Shown here: in pieces, positions 42,739 to 51,279 of the stretch
Layout of the letters: each line of letters begins with the position of its first letter
Position numbering within the stretch: the first letter of the stretch is position 1
From: Saccharospirillaceae bacterium
GTDB lineage: Bacteria > Pseudomonadota > Gammaproteobacteria > Pseudomonadales > Oceanobacteraceae
Reading direction: 5' to 3'
Length of the DNA stretch: 64,000 bases
Assembly: GCA_022448365.1 (NCBI GenBank)
Contig: JAKVCS010000007.1
Coordinates: 1-64,000, forward strand
Position numbers and translations under genes: made by a program
Notes under the pieces: model-generated
Database searches by the model: none
What the model was told of the DNA's origin: nothing
The model's input: only the letters and a program-made list of their open reading frames with translations

Positions 42739-43326
42739 TTAGCACATGAGTAACCTATTTAGTTTTTTTACGACAGGCTCTCTAGCTTTTTTAGTTTTAA
42801 ATACTGTTGGAATATGTAGAAGAAAGCCACGCCATTTATAGTCCGAAACTTTGCGTTCATTTCCACTAATGAAGCTATGTAAATCAGTTGCTGATTCCCT
42901 ATTGAATGCCCATAGCTGATGCCCTTTATGCTCAATAGAATAATATGCTTCATTAGGCCAGTCGAGGGCATGGATTTGATTAGTACCACAACTATTACAC
43001 CTAACCGATCCTAAATCGAATCCGTGGCTTCTTGTTAAGTATTTTGAATGAGCCCAATTATTTGGTGAATAACCTTCAGGCAAATCAGTAATGGACTGTA
43101 CAGAACCATGAAGCCCCTCAAAAAAAAAAGCTCCATGCCATTTATGGCCACAACTGTCACTTATAATGTGGTAATCAAAAAATTTGCTCTTCTGAAAGAA
43201 GGGAACATCTTTTTTAAAAGAAATTTTTACAACTTCAGCGAATTCAAATACTGCAATCCCATTGCAATTTTTGCAACGAACATCAACTTTATGTGGCATT
43301 GGGTTCCGCTCATATGTACCAGTCAC
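42739..43326 (-). CDS. Cassette protein with zinc-ribbon motifs, unknown
   Basis: The 195-aa protein has two CxxC pairs near its ends (VRCKNCNG; VRCNSCGTN) with an extra Cys/His in DSCGHKWHG, so it probably binds zinc. No named family is recognised. GTG at 43326 is used because GAGGA lies 8 bp upstream; an ATG at 43299 is possible. The sequence is strongly AT-rich. Confidence 0.6.
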   Translation of the reverse strand: MTGTYERNPMPHKVDVRCKNCNGIAVFEFAEVVKISFKKDVPFFQKSKFFDYHIISDSCGHKWHGAFFFEGLHGSVQSITDLPEGYSPNNWAHSKYLTRSHGFDLGSVRCNSCGTNQIHALDWPNEAYYSIEHKGHQLWAFNRESATDLHSFISGNERKVSDYKWRGFLLHIPTVFKTKKAREPVVKKLNRLLMC

Positions 43327-43342
43327 CGTTGCTTCCTCGTAG

Positions 43343-43416
43343 CTCTAACGCCCAAAGCAGCGGCGAGTTTACGAGACCACCCGGCTTGCTGGCGATACTG
43401 GCTGGCTTTGTTAGTA
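43343..43416 (-). other. attC site, right cassette 4
   Basis: TACTAAC and GTTAGAG on the minus strand bound a 74-bp hairpin (AAAGCCAGCC side against GCTTTGGGCG side with a G/C-rich centre). Confidence 0.7.
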
Positions 43417-43423
43417 GCGGCTA

Positions 43424-43681
43424 TTAACCTTTTGCTAGTATTAGCCAACATTTATCAGCACCACCAACCAACAATTTTGCAGCTTTAGAAGCAGCTTTTT
43501 TGTGACCAAGATATACCGCTTGATACACAAGATCGCCAACTTCTGTTTTTCTTAAGTGCGGCGGAAGCTTATCGAAAATTTCGATTTTTCCATGTGCATC
43601 CTTCATTGCAGCCATCAAAACTGCATCCCGTAGTGCATACCAATCACCACCAGAATACCCAGAGTTGTAAAAATCACTCAT
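43424..43681 (-). CDS. Small cassette protein, 85 aa, unknown
   Basis: A helical protein (YALRDAVLMAAMKDAHGKIE; YQAVYLGHKKAASKAAKLL) without signal or membrane segment. No family recognised. No clear Shine-Dalgarno precedes the ATG, which lies 11 bp after the preceding attC core, so translation may depend on readthrough or coupling. Confidence 0.5.
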   Translation of the reverse strand: MSDFYNSGYSGGDWYALRDAVLMAAMKDAHGKIEIFDKLPPHLRKTEVGDLVYQAVYLGHKKAASKAAKLLVGGADKCWLILAKG

Positions 43682-43691
43682 TATTAATGCC

Positions 43692-43771
43692 TACTAACGC
43701 CTTGTACATGCGCTAGCGTTTTGGTAGTCCGAACGGCGAAGCCGTGTTGTTTGTGCTGCAACTTGTTATAT
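43692..43771 (-). other. attC site, right cassette 3
   Basis: ATATAAC and GTTAGTA bound an 80-bp palindromic stretch on the minus strand (AAGTTGCAGCACAAAC side; centre GGCTTCGCC-like hairpin). The preceding gene stops inside the first box. Confidence 0.75.
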
Positions 43772-44194
43772 GCCATTTTCAATTTGTTTTACATAATTAG
43801 TAAATTTTTCAGGCTCAATATCTGACACTATTAATGAAAACCTTGAATAAATAAATTGGTTATCTTGTTTTCTAAGCGGTATGAGATATGTATATCCCGA
43901 CTTCAAGAAAACCGGACATACTGCTCTAGGAACGCTAGTGTCATGTCGAAGTGATACTTTCTGGCCTTCTTTAAGGTTGCCTTTAAGTACTTGAATTACC
44001 TTAGCTGTTGCACTCTCAGTTTTAGTGTATCTACTATTGTTACTTTGGTTAGTACTTGAAATTTCTACTACCAATACCTCATCGTAAGCTTCTAGTTCAG
44101 AGATGGGGTATTTTTCCGGCTCAACCCTGTTCTTACAGGCGTATGAGCCGCAAGAGAAAAGAATGAGTAGAATTGATAGATACTTAATTTTCAT
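43766..44194 (-). CDS. Secreted cassette protein, possible NTR/TIMP-like fold
   Basis: The 142-aa protein has a signal peptide (YLSILLILFSCGSYAC) and a domain with KVIQVLKGNLKEGQKVSL, CPVFLKSGYTYLIPL, a pattern seen in netrin/TIMP-like secreted domains. The assignment is weak. GGAG lies upstream of ATG 44194. Confidence 0.5.
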   Translation of the reverse strand: MKIKYLSILLILFSCGSYACKNRVEPEKYPISELEAYDEVLVVEISSTNQSNNSRYTKTESATAKVIQVLKGNLKEGQKVSLRHDTSVPRAVCPVFLKSGYTYLIPLRKQDNQFIYSRFSLIVSDIEPEKFTNYVKQIENGI

Positions 44195-44209
44195 TTGTTT
44201 GCTCCGTGC

Positions 44210-44320
44210 ATATAACGCCCGCAACATGCGCAGGTTGTAGTGGCGAGTTTTACTGTTAAGTTGCGAAGCAACAGTAAAACGAAACCACGGAAAACTGTCG
44301 CGCGCTTGCGCTTGTTATGT
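44210..44320 (-). other. attC site, right cassette 2
   Basis: ACATAAC and GTTATAT are the outer boxes. AAGCGCAAGCGCGCGACAG and the CGCGCATGTTGCGGGCG side pair imperfectly; the centre is TTTTACTGTTGCTTCGCAAC / complementary AACAGTAAAA. Total 111 bp. Confidence 0.85.
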
Positions 44321-44914
44321 TTTTCCACTTACTTCCCCTAAGCCACAAGATGCAAAACCTCCACTTTTTTGAGAACAAGGTTTACAGTCATTAGACTCTC
44401 TATATGACATGGCCAATTCGATCAAGTTACCTTTATCCTGCATCAAAACCTTTTCATCTCTCGATGTCATCACAAAAAAGTTAATCGTATGCGCTCCCGA
44501 AAAGTAGACAACAAGCTCGTTATTCCCCCACTTGTCACCTGAAAATTTATATATATCTCCTTTTACACCTAAAGCACTCTCAATCTCTTCAATTTTCTTG
44601 GCTGTTATATTTGGACTCTCATACTCTGTTTTGAATTGTGACAAGGTTTGGTTCACTTGATCCTGAATGGATTTCACAATAGTTGATTTATCGGCCGCGC
44701 GAGCATAAATAACGTTTGTAGCACTAGCCCATGTACTGCTTTTCGGATAAAACACGAAAGGCAACCCTTGGCGTTTTCCTGAAAAGGGGTCTGCGACCCA
44801 AGCAGCGGGCGCGCTAAAATAGAAACAGTGATTATCCCCGTAAACATACCCATCTTCACCAAATGCCGTAGGCGAATTCAAAGTTAGCAAAATAACTAAA
44901 AGATGTTTTTTCAT
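44315..44914 (-). CDS. Secreted cassette protein, unknown
   Basis: The 199-aa protein has a signal peptide (HLLVILLTLNSPTAFG) and a beta-rich body (CFYFSAPAAWVADPF; GDIYKFSGDKWGNNELVVYF). A Cys cluster lies near the end (NDCKPCSQKSGGFASCG). No family recognised. ATG at 44914 has AAGGG upstream; the ATG at 44938 belongs to the attC core. Confidence 0.6.
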   Translation of the reverse strand: MKKHLLVILLTLNSPTAFGEDGYVYGDNHCFYFSAPAAWVADPFSGKRQGLPFVFYPKSSTWASATNVIYARAADKSTIVKSIQDQVNQTLSQFKTEYESPNITAKKIEEIESALGVKGDIYKFSGDKWGNNELVVYFSGAHTINFFVMTSRDEKVLMQDKGNLIELAMSYRESNDCKPCSQKSGGFASCGLGEVSGKT

Positions 44915-44934
44915 ACTCCAGCCCTTCTCAAAAA

Positions 44935-45034
44935 ACATAACGCCTCGTTAAGAGGCAAAAAATAGTTGTCTAAAATTAGCGACGTAGGAGCCAAAAGCCA
45001 ACTGTTTTTTGTCCTTTTAAACGACTTGTTAAGC
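44935..45034 (-). other. attC site, right cassette 1
   Basis: GCTTAAC (45028-45034) and GTTATGT (44935-44941) bound 100 bp. CAAAAAACAGTTG pairs with CAACTATTTTTTG, and outer AAGTCGTTTAAAAGG with its near complement. Centre GGCTCCTACGTCGCTAATT matches the attC of cassette 5. Confidence 0.87.
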
Positions 45035-45868
45035 TGCATTTTTAAGCTGTCTTATTGACATGCTATAGTGATTAAAATGTCTATGACTGTCATTAAAAGT
45101 ATTTTTCAACTCTTGTATTGCGTTAGTGTAAAGTGCGTCGTGAGATAACTTAGAACTAAGACCTTTTCTGGTAATTTGACTGCTGATATATTTTAAAATT
45201 GCAGACTGTAAAAAGTGCCCTCTAATAATTTCCCATAGCGATCTTCCTGAATCATTTATTAACTCTACAACATGATTGATTTGACTTTCACAAAAATGAC
45301 GCTGTAACTGAGTATGATGTTTGCTAATTTTATTGGAATCTATATTAGCGCAGGATTGAGACTTCATATATCGAGAACAATTATCACCAATTACTTCTAT
45401 ATAAAGTTCATAGCAATCATTTGTTACATCAAAGTAAATTAATTCTTTCAAATTATCTGTTAATGCATCTATCCACTCTCTGAACTCTGATAATTCAAGA
45501 TCATTGTCTTTGATCCAAAGCTTTGTAATTTCTGTAACCGCCTCCGAGATATAAAGAGTATTTTCAATGGAGTAACCATAAGTTGTGATAAGCCGTTCAT
45601 GTTCAGGCAGTTTTCCTGTGAGAGACTTATAATCAGAATCTCTAGCTATAATAATATTTAAATTTTCATCAACTAATCGTTTAGTATATTTGTCTAGCTC
45701 ACTAGAGCCATCTTTAACTTCGATCTTAAAGTTTGTAAAATCAAAATAATTAAATATAACTTCCCAAAAAAGGACATCATCATCCCCTTCAACATAAACT
45801 AATTTCTCACATCGGTGAAATTTGTTTAATACATTTACTGCATCTCCTGAATATTCTACGGCGCTCAT
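45029..45868 (-). CDS. DUF4435/TOPRIM protein, AriB-like effector of a PARIS-type defence pair
   Basis: The 279-aa protein starts with a TOPRIM-type metal site: YVEGDDDVLFW (Glu27) and IIIARDSDY (Asp77, Asp79), as in DUF4435. In PARIS, AriB is a TOPRIM nuclease held by the AriA ATPase and released when a phage anti-restriction protein is sensed. The ATG overlaps the ATPase stop (ATGA) and has GGAGGA upstream. Identity as AriB is inferred from domain pairing and order; other ATPase-DUF4435 systems cannot be excluded. Confidence 0.75.
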   Translation of the reverse strand: MSAVEYSGDAVNVLNKFHRCEKLVYVEGDDDVLFWEVIFNYFDFTNFKIEVKDGSSELDKYTKRLVDENLNIIIARDSDYKSLTGKLPEHERLITTYGYSIENTLYISEAVTEITKLWIKDNDLELSEFREWIDALTDNLKELIYFDVTNDCYELYIEVIGDNCSRYMKSQSCANIDSNKISKHHTQLQRHFCESQINHVVELINDSGRSLWEIIRGHFLQSAILKYISSQITRKGLSSKLSHDALYTNAIQELKNTFNDSHRHFNHYSMSIRQLKNAA

Positions 45869-47127
45869 TTATGGAGATCCTCCATATCAATGAGTTTATC
45901 TGAGTATTTACCAGCAACTTCAGGTGAGTGCGTTGCAACAATTAGTTGCGCATTAGGATTTAGTTGTTTTATCGCCGGTAATATTTCTCTTTGCCAAGAC
46001 ACATGCAAAGATAATTCAGGCTCATCAGCTATAAATATATAAGGTGCTTGACGTTGGAGTAGAGCTTCAGCAAACAAAATAATAAGCTGCTTCTCACCTG
46101 ATGAAAGCTTTGGAATTGGAACGTTTCCATTTTTATTAACAGTTAAATGCCCATTACGAAACTCAAAGTTTTTATCCGTAATAAATGCTTTTAGTATTTT
46201 TAGGAAATCATCGCGTTGTTTAAATATTTCTTTTTCTTCTTTTTCCGCATCTAAAGACATCCTAACTACATTGCTTGTTTGTTTTATCCTTTCTAAGGGA
46301 CTGAAATCAAAATCAATAGGTTCATCTTTTTGAGAGTTATCTATTGCGTGTCTCATTTTTTCAACACTTTCAGCAACTTTTTCAACATGGTTATTTATAT
46401 CGACACGTACCTTAGCGTCTAATACACCAAGTTGACGGTATGCCGAAAGTAATTTTCTTTTTTCATCTTTTTTATCAAAATCTAAACTAAATCCAGATTT
46501 TTGATCGCTATCATCGGTATATAAAAGTGATGTAAGCACTTTCCTTTGAAGAGCTGATGAAACAGCTCTTGCTTTATCTGATAACTCAAGTTGATAAGTG
46601 GTTAATCTTTGTATTAAATCTTGGAGTATATGATCTACAGGTGTCGCACTTTTGGATTCTTGCCTTTCTCTACGGCTATGATCATAATCTTTTTTAATGC
46701 GATATACAGAAAGAGTGGTAATGTTTACTAATTCATTCATTCTATCTCGAATTTCTTCGGACTCTTCAATGATTCGTCTTCTGAAGTGTAAAGGAACATT
46801 TTCATCAGAACCTACAACCCTCAAATTGAACTTATTTTTAGATATCACATATTCAACATGTGTAAACCTATAATCACTTGAGATGATTTTTTTAACTTTA
46901 ATTGTCTTAGTCTTATTTCCTTCACTAAGTTTAATTTCAACATAATCAAACTCAAAATCATCTAACCATTCAGTATCAACTGTTAAAACTGCATGAAGAA
47001 TGCTCATAAATGTTGTCTTACCAGTTCCGTTTCTACCAATAATCACATTTACAGAATTATAGAAATTGGTTTCTATAGTATGCTCACCCCAGAAACCTGA
47101 TATTTTTATATATTTAATTTTAAACAC
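45865..47127 (-). CDS. AAA ATPase, AriA-like sensor of a PARIS-type defence pair
   Basis: The 420-aa protein has an ABC/SMC-type head split by a helical insert. Walker A is GRNGTGKTT (residues 31-39), signature LSSGEKQLIILF, Walker B YIFIADEPELSLHV and the switch histidine ATHSPEV. The middle 200 residues are coiled-coil-like. This is the AAA_15/21 type found in AriA. The start is GTG with GAGGGAA upstream, 41 bp from the attI core, so it is the first cassette gene and should be the best expressed. Confidence 0.8.
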   Translation of the reverse strand: MFKIKYIKISGFWGEHTIETNFYNSVNVIIGRNGTGKTTFMSILHAVLTVDTEWLDDFEFDYVEIKLSEGNKTKTIKVKKIISSDYRFTHVEYVISKNKFNLRVVGSDENVPLHFRRRIIEESEEIRDRMNELVNITTLSVYRIKKDYDHSRRERQESKSATPVDHILQDLIQRLTTYQLELSDKARAVSSALQRKVLTSLLYTDDSDQKSGFSLDFDKKDEKRKLLSAYRQLGVLDAKVRVDINNHVEKVAESVEKMRHAIDNSQKDEPIDFDFSPLERIKQTSNVVRMSLDAEKEEKEIFKQRDDFLKILKAFITDKNFEFRNGHLTVNKNGNVPIPKLSSGEKQLIILFAEALLQRQAPYIFIADEPELSLHVSWQREILPAIKQLNPNAQLIVATHSPEVAGKYSDKLIDMEDLHK

Positions 47128-47169
47128 AATTCCCTCAGTTTAAATTTGGATTAATTAGTGCTTTGCAGC

Positions 47170-47247
47170 TTAACAGTTTATTCGTGTGCGTGCCTGATAT
47201 TCTGGCGAGAGTCTGTCGAGCTTCGTCGTGTAACTTACTGATTTCAT
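47170..47247 (-). CDS. attI-embedded leader ORF, right copy
   Basis: A 25-codon frame starts at ATG 47247 after AAGGAAGG and ends with the TAA formed by the GTTAAGC core itself. Against the left copy, six of 75 bases differ: one silent change, two conservative (Glu/Asp, Val/Leu) and one replaced codon. Here the stop is 41 bp before the ATPase start, so coupling would be weaker than on the left. Confidence 0.55.
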   Translation of the reverse strand: MKSVSYTTKLDRLSPEYQARTRINC

Positions 47248-47370
47248 TAAGAAACCTTCCTTAGCAAGACCATTCCCTTCCAGAAAAGCGTGCGCGCACA
47301 CTATTTCGGCCACGGTATGCCTACTATCTTGTAAACCCTATACCCTAACCCATTGATTCTATTGATGATT

Positions 47371-47399
47371 AAAATATCACCAGCAGAGAATACGGGCAA
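47371..47399 (-). promoter_or_regulatory. Candidate cassette promoter (Pc), right
   Basis: On the minus strand TTGCCC (47394-47399) and TATTTT (47371-47376) are 17 bp apart, as in the left module. A GCACGA/TCGTGC hairpin lies just upstream. Confidence 0.55.
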
Positions 47400-47489
47400 G
47401 CACGAAAACAAATCGTGCCATCAATTCAGCCGTTCGGGCAAATCATACTGTTTATACTCACAGTACGCCTTTGTATTCAGATTCCAGAC

Positions 47490-47517
47490 AAAAAATAGCG
47501 CCAGAACGGCGCTATTT
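47490..47517 (-). terminator. terminator after rlmB
   Basis: AAATAGCGCC and GGCGCTATTT form a 10-bp stem with a T6 run on the minus strand, 20 bp after the rlmB stop. It insulates the right array promoter from rnr-rlmB transcription. Confidence 0.88.
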
Positions 47518-47537
47518 AAAGACAGATAAGGTGAAGA

Positions 47538-48278
47538 TCACAGCGAGCCGCGTTGGCGTACCGCTTCAAATAAGCAAATACCGGTGGCAACAGAAACGTT
47601 CACCGAGCTGACTTCACCCGCCATTGGGATATTCACCAGGAAATCACAATGCTCGCGCGTTAAACGACGCATACCCGGGCCTTCAGCACCCATCACCAGC
47701 GCCAGAGGGCCAGTCATATTTTGCTGATAAATATTCTGCTCAGCCTCGCCGGCGGTACCACCAATCCAGATACCGCGCTCCTGCAGTTCTTTCATGGTAC
47801 GAGCCAGATTAGTTACCTGAATATAAGGAACGGTTTCTGCCGCGCCACAGGCGACTTTAGCGGCTGTTGCATTTAGCGGCGCAGATTTATCTTTAGGAGC
47901 AATCACCAGATGCACGCCGGCTGCATCGGCTGTACGGATACAGGCACCCAGATTATGGGGGTCTGTCACACCATCCAGAATCAGAATAAACGGATGACCT
48001 TCGATATTGTCCAATACGTCGGGCAGCTGTTTTTCGCTCATGCCCTGTACCGGTTTACGCAGGGCAATAATGCCCTGGTGGTTGCCATCCACTTTCTGGT
48101 TCATTAAGCCTTTATCGGCTTCCCGAACCAGTAAACCTTGTTCTTCCGCCAGTTCCAGTACGCGTTGCATACGTTTGTCCTGACGGCCTTTCATCACCCA
48201 GATTTCCACCACCTGATCGGCGCTGCGTTGTAATAAAGTGGTGACGGCGTGTAAGCCATAAACGGCTTCTAATTTCAT
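47538..48278 (-). CDS. rlmB: RlmB, 23S rRNA Gm2251 methyltransferase
   Basis: This SPOUT-class enzyme methylates the 2'-O of G2251 in 23S rRNA. The 246-aa protein has the TrmH-type knot motifs [32 protein letters not shown] and [21 protein letters not shown] at 48278 fits the RlmB N-terminus ([10 protein letters not shown]), with GGAG upstream. It follows rnr, as in E. coli. Confidence 0.95.
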   Translation of the reverse strand: MKLEAVYGLHAVTTLLQRSADQVVEIWVMKGRQDKRMQRVLELAEEQGLLVREADKGLMNQKVDGNHQGIIALRKPVQGMSEKQLPDVLDNIEGHPFILILDGVTDPHNLGACIRTADAAGVHLVIAPKDKSAPLNATAAKVACGAAETVPYIQVTNLARTMKELQERGIWIGGTAGEAEQNIYQQNMTGPLALVMGAEGPGMRRLTREHCDFLVNIPMAGEVSSVNVSVATGICLFEAVRQRGSL

Positions 48279-48433
48279 TCTGATTTCTCCAACAGCGGAC
48301 CTTTCCGCCATTTAAAGCTTAACCGTTGGGAATGTTTTCTGAAGCAGCAACATGGATGTTGCGTCCGCCCGGCAGGCACAAAGATGTGCCTTCGGGGCGG
48401 CGGAAAGAAAATATTCGTAAGGATTAAGCGAAT

Positions 48434-51106
48434 TTACTTCTTCTTAACGGTTTTACGAGCCGTTTTTTTACTGTGCTTCGCTTTGGTCGTTTTGGCCTTG
48501 GTCGCAGCACCTGCCTTTTTCGCATTCAGCTTCTGACGTTTGCTTGGCTTCTTGCTGGTGCCTTTTTTAGCGGCAGGCTTTTTGGAAGAACGCTTGCCAT
48601 CATCATCCGAGTCATTAGCGGCGTGACGGCCCGAGGTTTTATCCGCCTGGGCTTTTTTAAAGCTATCGCGCTGGGAACGCCGTGGTTTAGAACCGGGCTT
48701 ATTATCCGGTTCTTTTTTACCGGTCCCTTTTTTACCGGGTAGAAGGTCTTCCGTTTCACCTTCAGCACCCCGACGACGCGGCAAACGTGTGGGTGTCGGA
48801 AGGTCGGCCCCTTTGCGATTTTTATTCATCGGGGCGGTGGTTAATTCGAAGTCAATCTTGCGATCATCAAGGTCAACGTCCACCACTCGAACCCAAAGTT
48901 TGTCGCCCAGACGGAAACTGCGACGGGTACGTTCGCCGATTAGACGATGTTTCACCGCATCAAACTGGTAATAGTCGTTTTGCAGGGTGGAAATGTGCAC
49001 CAGACCTTCAACATATACGTCTTTTAATTCGACGAACAAACCAAAGCCGGTAACAGCAGAAATCACACCTTCATATTCTTCACCGATGTGGTCACGAATA
49101 TATTCACACTTAAGGAAATCCATCACATCGCGGGTGGCATCATCAGCCCGGCGCTCAGTAATAGAACAGTGTTCACCCAGGCTGATCATACGCGCGGTGT
49201 CGTACGGATAAATACGCCACTTTTGCATGTTCTTCGCGTCTTCCACACGGCGAACATGACGACATTCAATCTCGCTGCGAATCACGTGGCGAATACCACG
49301 GTGTACCAGTAAATCCGGGTAACGACGAATTGGTGAGGTAAAGTGCGTGTAGGCTTTATAGGCTAAACCGAAGTGCCCTTCGTTTTCAGGGTCGTAAACC
49401 GCTTGAGACAATGAACGCAGCAGTACCGTCTGAATTAAATGTGAATCCGGACGGTCTTCGATTTTCTTCAGTAACGCCTGATAATCCTGCGGCGACACTT
49501 CTTTGCCTTTATGCAGCGATAAACCTAACTCACCCAGGAAGCTGTAGAGATTTTCCAGCTTCTCCTGGCTCGGGCCTTTGTGCACCCGGAACAACGCCGG
49601 AATGTTGTAACGCTGGAAAAAGTCGGCCGCACACACATTGGCCGCTAACATACACTCTTCAATCAGCATATGGGCTTCGTTGCGTTCGGTTGGCACAATT
49701 TCCTGAATTTTGCGCTCGGCATCGAATACGATACGGGTTTCCACCGAATCAAAGTCCATCGCGCCGCGCTGTTCACGGGTTTTGCGCAACAGCTTGAACA
49801 GCTTATAAAGATTCTCTAAATGCGGAACAATCGGACGGTAATGTTTACGCCAGGCTTTGCCATCTTCGGTTAATGGCTTCTGCAGCATGTCCCACACTTT
49901 GTTGTACGTTAACCGTGCGTGGGAATGAATCAGACCTTCCATAAATTTATAGCCGGATAACTTACCCGCGGCAGAAATGGTGATTTCACACACCATTACC
50001 AGACGATCCACTTCCGGATTTAACGAGCATAAACCGTTGGATAGTTTCTCCGGTAACATGGGCACAACAAAGCCCGGAAAATACACCGAGTTACCACGCT
50101 CGTAGGCGTGATCGTCTAAGGCCGATTTCACTTTTACATAGTGAGATACATCCGCGATGGCAACGAATAAACGCCAGCCACCGGTCTTTTTGTTCGGTTC
50201 ACAAAAAACCGCATCATCGAAGTCACGAGCGTCTTCACCATCAATGGTGACAAACGGCAGGTGACGTAAATCAACGCGGTTTTTCTTATCAGCAGCTTTT
50301 ACCTGCTCCGGTAACTTCTCAGCTTCGGCAACAACTTCATCGGGCCAGTCAGCGGGAATATTATGGCTGCGAATGGCCACATCAATTTCCATACCCGGTG
50401 CCAGATGTTCGCCTAATACTTCAATCACTTCACCCATGGGTAATGCGCCAGGGCGAGGTTGCTGGGTGATCTGAACCACCACAAACTGGCCGTGCTCGGC
50501 TTTCTTTCTGCCGGCAGGGGGTACCAGAATTTCATGGCTGACGCGTTTATTATCCGGTTGAACCACGCCAACACCGGCCTGATCAAAGTAACGGCCTACG
50601 ATCTGCTGGGTATTACGTTCCAGTACTTCAACAACTTTGCCTTCAGGGCGACCGCGACGATCCAGGCCTAAAATCTGTACCGCGACTTTGTCACCATGGA
50701 ATACTTTGCCCATCTGGCGATTAGAGAGATAAACATCGTCGCCGCCGTCGCGCAGCACAAACCCAAAGCCATCGCGATGACCCATCACCATACCGGTGAC
50801 CAGGTCGGCTTTACTCATCGGCATAAATTGATTGCGACGGTTGGAGATCAGCTGGCCGTCACGCGACATCGCAATCAAACGACGACGCAGGGCTTCAACC
50901 CGCTCTTCATCGGTTTCGCCCAGTGCGGCACACACATCAGAATGAGTCATTGGATGACCCTGCTGTTCCAGCAGCATCAGCAGTGCATCACGGCTGGCAA
51001 CCGGATTATCGTAGCGTTGCGCTTCGATGGCGGCTTGTGGATCTTTAAACGTGCTGTTGCTGCCTTTGGCTGCAGCGCCCTTGGAAGGTTTTGACTTTTT
51101 CGTCAT
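48434..51106 (-). CDS. rnr: Ribonuclease R
   Basis: RNase R is a 3'-5' exoribonuclease that degrades structured RNA, including rRNA and mRNA fragments. The 890-aa protein has an N-terminal winged helix, cold-shock domains, the catalytic RNB domain (TIDGEDARDFDDAVF with metal-binding aspartates; YTHFTSPIRRYPDLLVHR), and an S1 domain. A long Lys/Ser-rich tail follows, with repeated KKPAAKKG-type segments. The tail makes it longer than the E. coli enzyme and probably binds RNA or ribosomes. Confidence 0.96.
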   Translation of the reverse strand: MTKKSKPSKGAAAKGSNSTFKDPQAAIEAQRYDNPVASRDALLMLLEQQGHPMTHSDVCAALGETDEERVEALRRRLIAMSRDGQLISNRRNQFMPMSKADLVTGMVMGHRDGFGFVLRDGGDDVYLSNRQMGKVFHGDKVAVQILGLDRRGRPEGKVVEVLERNTQQIVGRYFDQAGVGVVQPDNKRVSHEILVPPAGRKKAEHGQFVVVQITQQPRPGALPMGEVIEVLGEHLAPGMEIDVAIRSHNIPADWPDEVVAEAEKLPEQVKAADKKNRVDLRHLPFVTIDGEDARDFDDAVFCEPNKKTGGWRLFVAIADVSHYVKVKSALDDHAYERGNSVYFPGFVVPMLPEKLSNGLCSLNPEVDRLVMVCEITISAAGKLSGYKFMEGLIHSHARLTYNKVWDMLQKPLTEDGKAWRKHYRPIVPHLENLYKLFKLLRKTREQRGAMDFDSVETRIVFDAERKIQEIVPTERNEAHMLIEECMLAANVCAADFFQRYNIPALFRVHKGPSQEKLENLYSFLGELGLSLHKGKEVSPQDYQALLKKIEDRPDSHLIQTVLLRSLSQAVYDPENEGHFGLAYKAYTHFTSPIRRYPDLLVHRGIRHVIRSEIECRHVRRVEDAKNMQKWRIYPYDTARMISLGEHCSITERRADDATRDVMDFLKCEYIRDHIGEEYEGVISAVTGFGLFVELKDVYVEGLVHISTLQNDYYQFDAVKHRLIGERTRRSFRLGDKLWVRVVDVDLDDRKIDFELTTAPMNKNRKGADLPTPTRLPRRRGAEGETEDLLPGKKGTGKKEPDNKPGSKPRRSQRDSFKKAQADKTSGRHAANDSDDDGKRSSKKPAAKKGTSKKPSKRQKLNAKKAGAATKAKTTKAKHSKKTARKTVKKK

Positions 51107-51279
51107 GGAATCCTGATTTCGGAGATGTCCGTAGGCCGGAACAGACGTTTAACAATAAGCACGCACAGCCGACCGGTGAATGATGGCCACAGTATAACCA
51201 GAAAAGCGCGTGGTTGCTGGTTTTAGTTAGGATGGCTGGCTGGCGCTAACCGAGCCATAAAGCAATCATGGAAGAGAAT

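Larger units (their letters stand above)
42342..47174 (-). mobile_element. Right integron cassette array (no integrase)
   Basis: Six cassettes run leftwards from the attI-like core at 47168-47174, all on the minus strand, each closed by an attC-like site (44935-45034, 44210-44320, 43692-43771, 43343-43416, 42633-42722, 42342-42405). The DNA is much more AT-rich than the flanks. Gene order: PARIS-like pair, two secreted proteins, a small protein, a zinc-ribbon protein, a broken cassette. Confidence 0.8.
47168..47460 (-). repeat. Right attI-like module (inverted copy of 24250-24536)
   Basis: The minus strand from 47335 to 47171 matches 24369-24533 with 11 mismatches and no gaps. The module ends in AATAAACTGTTAAGC, core 47168-47174. 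Outer parts have diverged (about to 47460) but keep the promoter hexamers. No integrase gene lies between it and rlmB. Confidence 0.7.
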
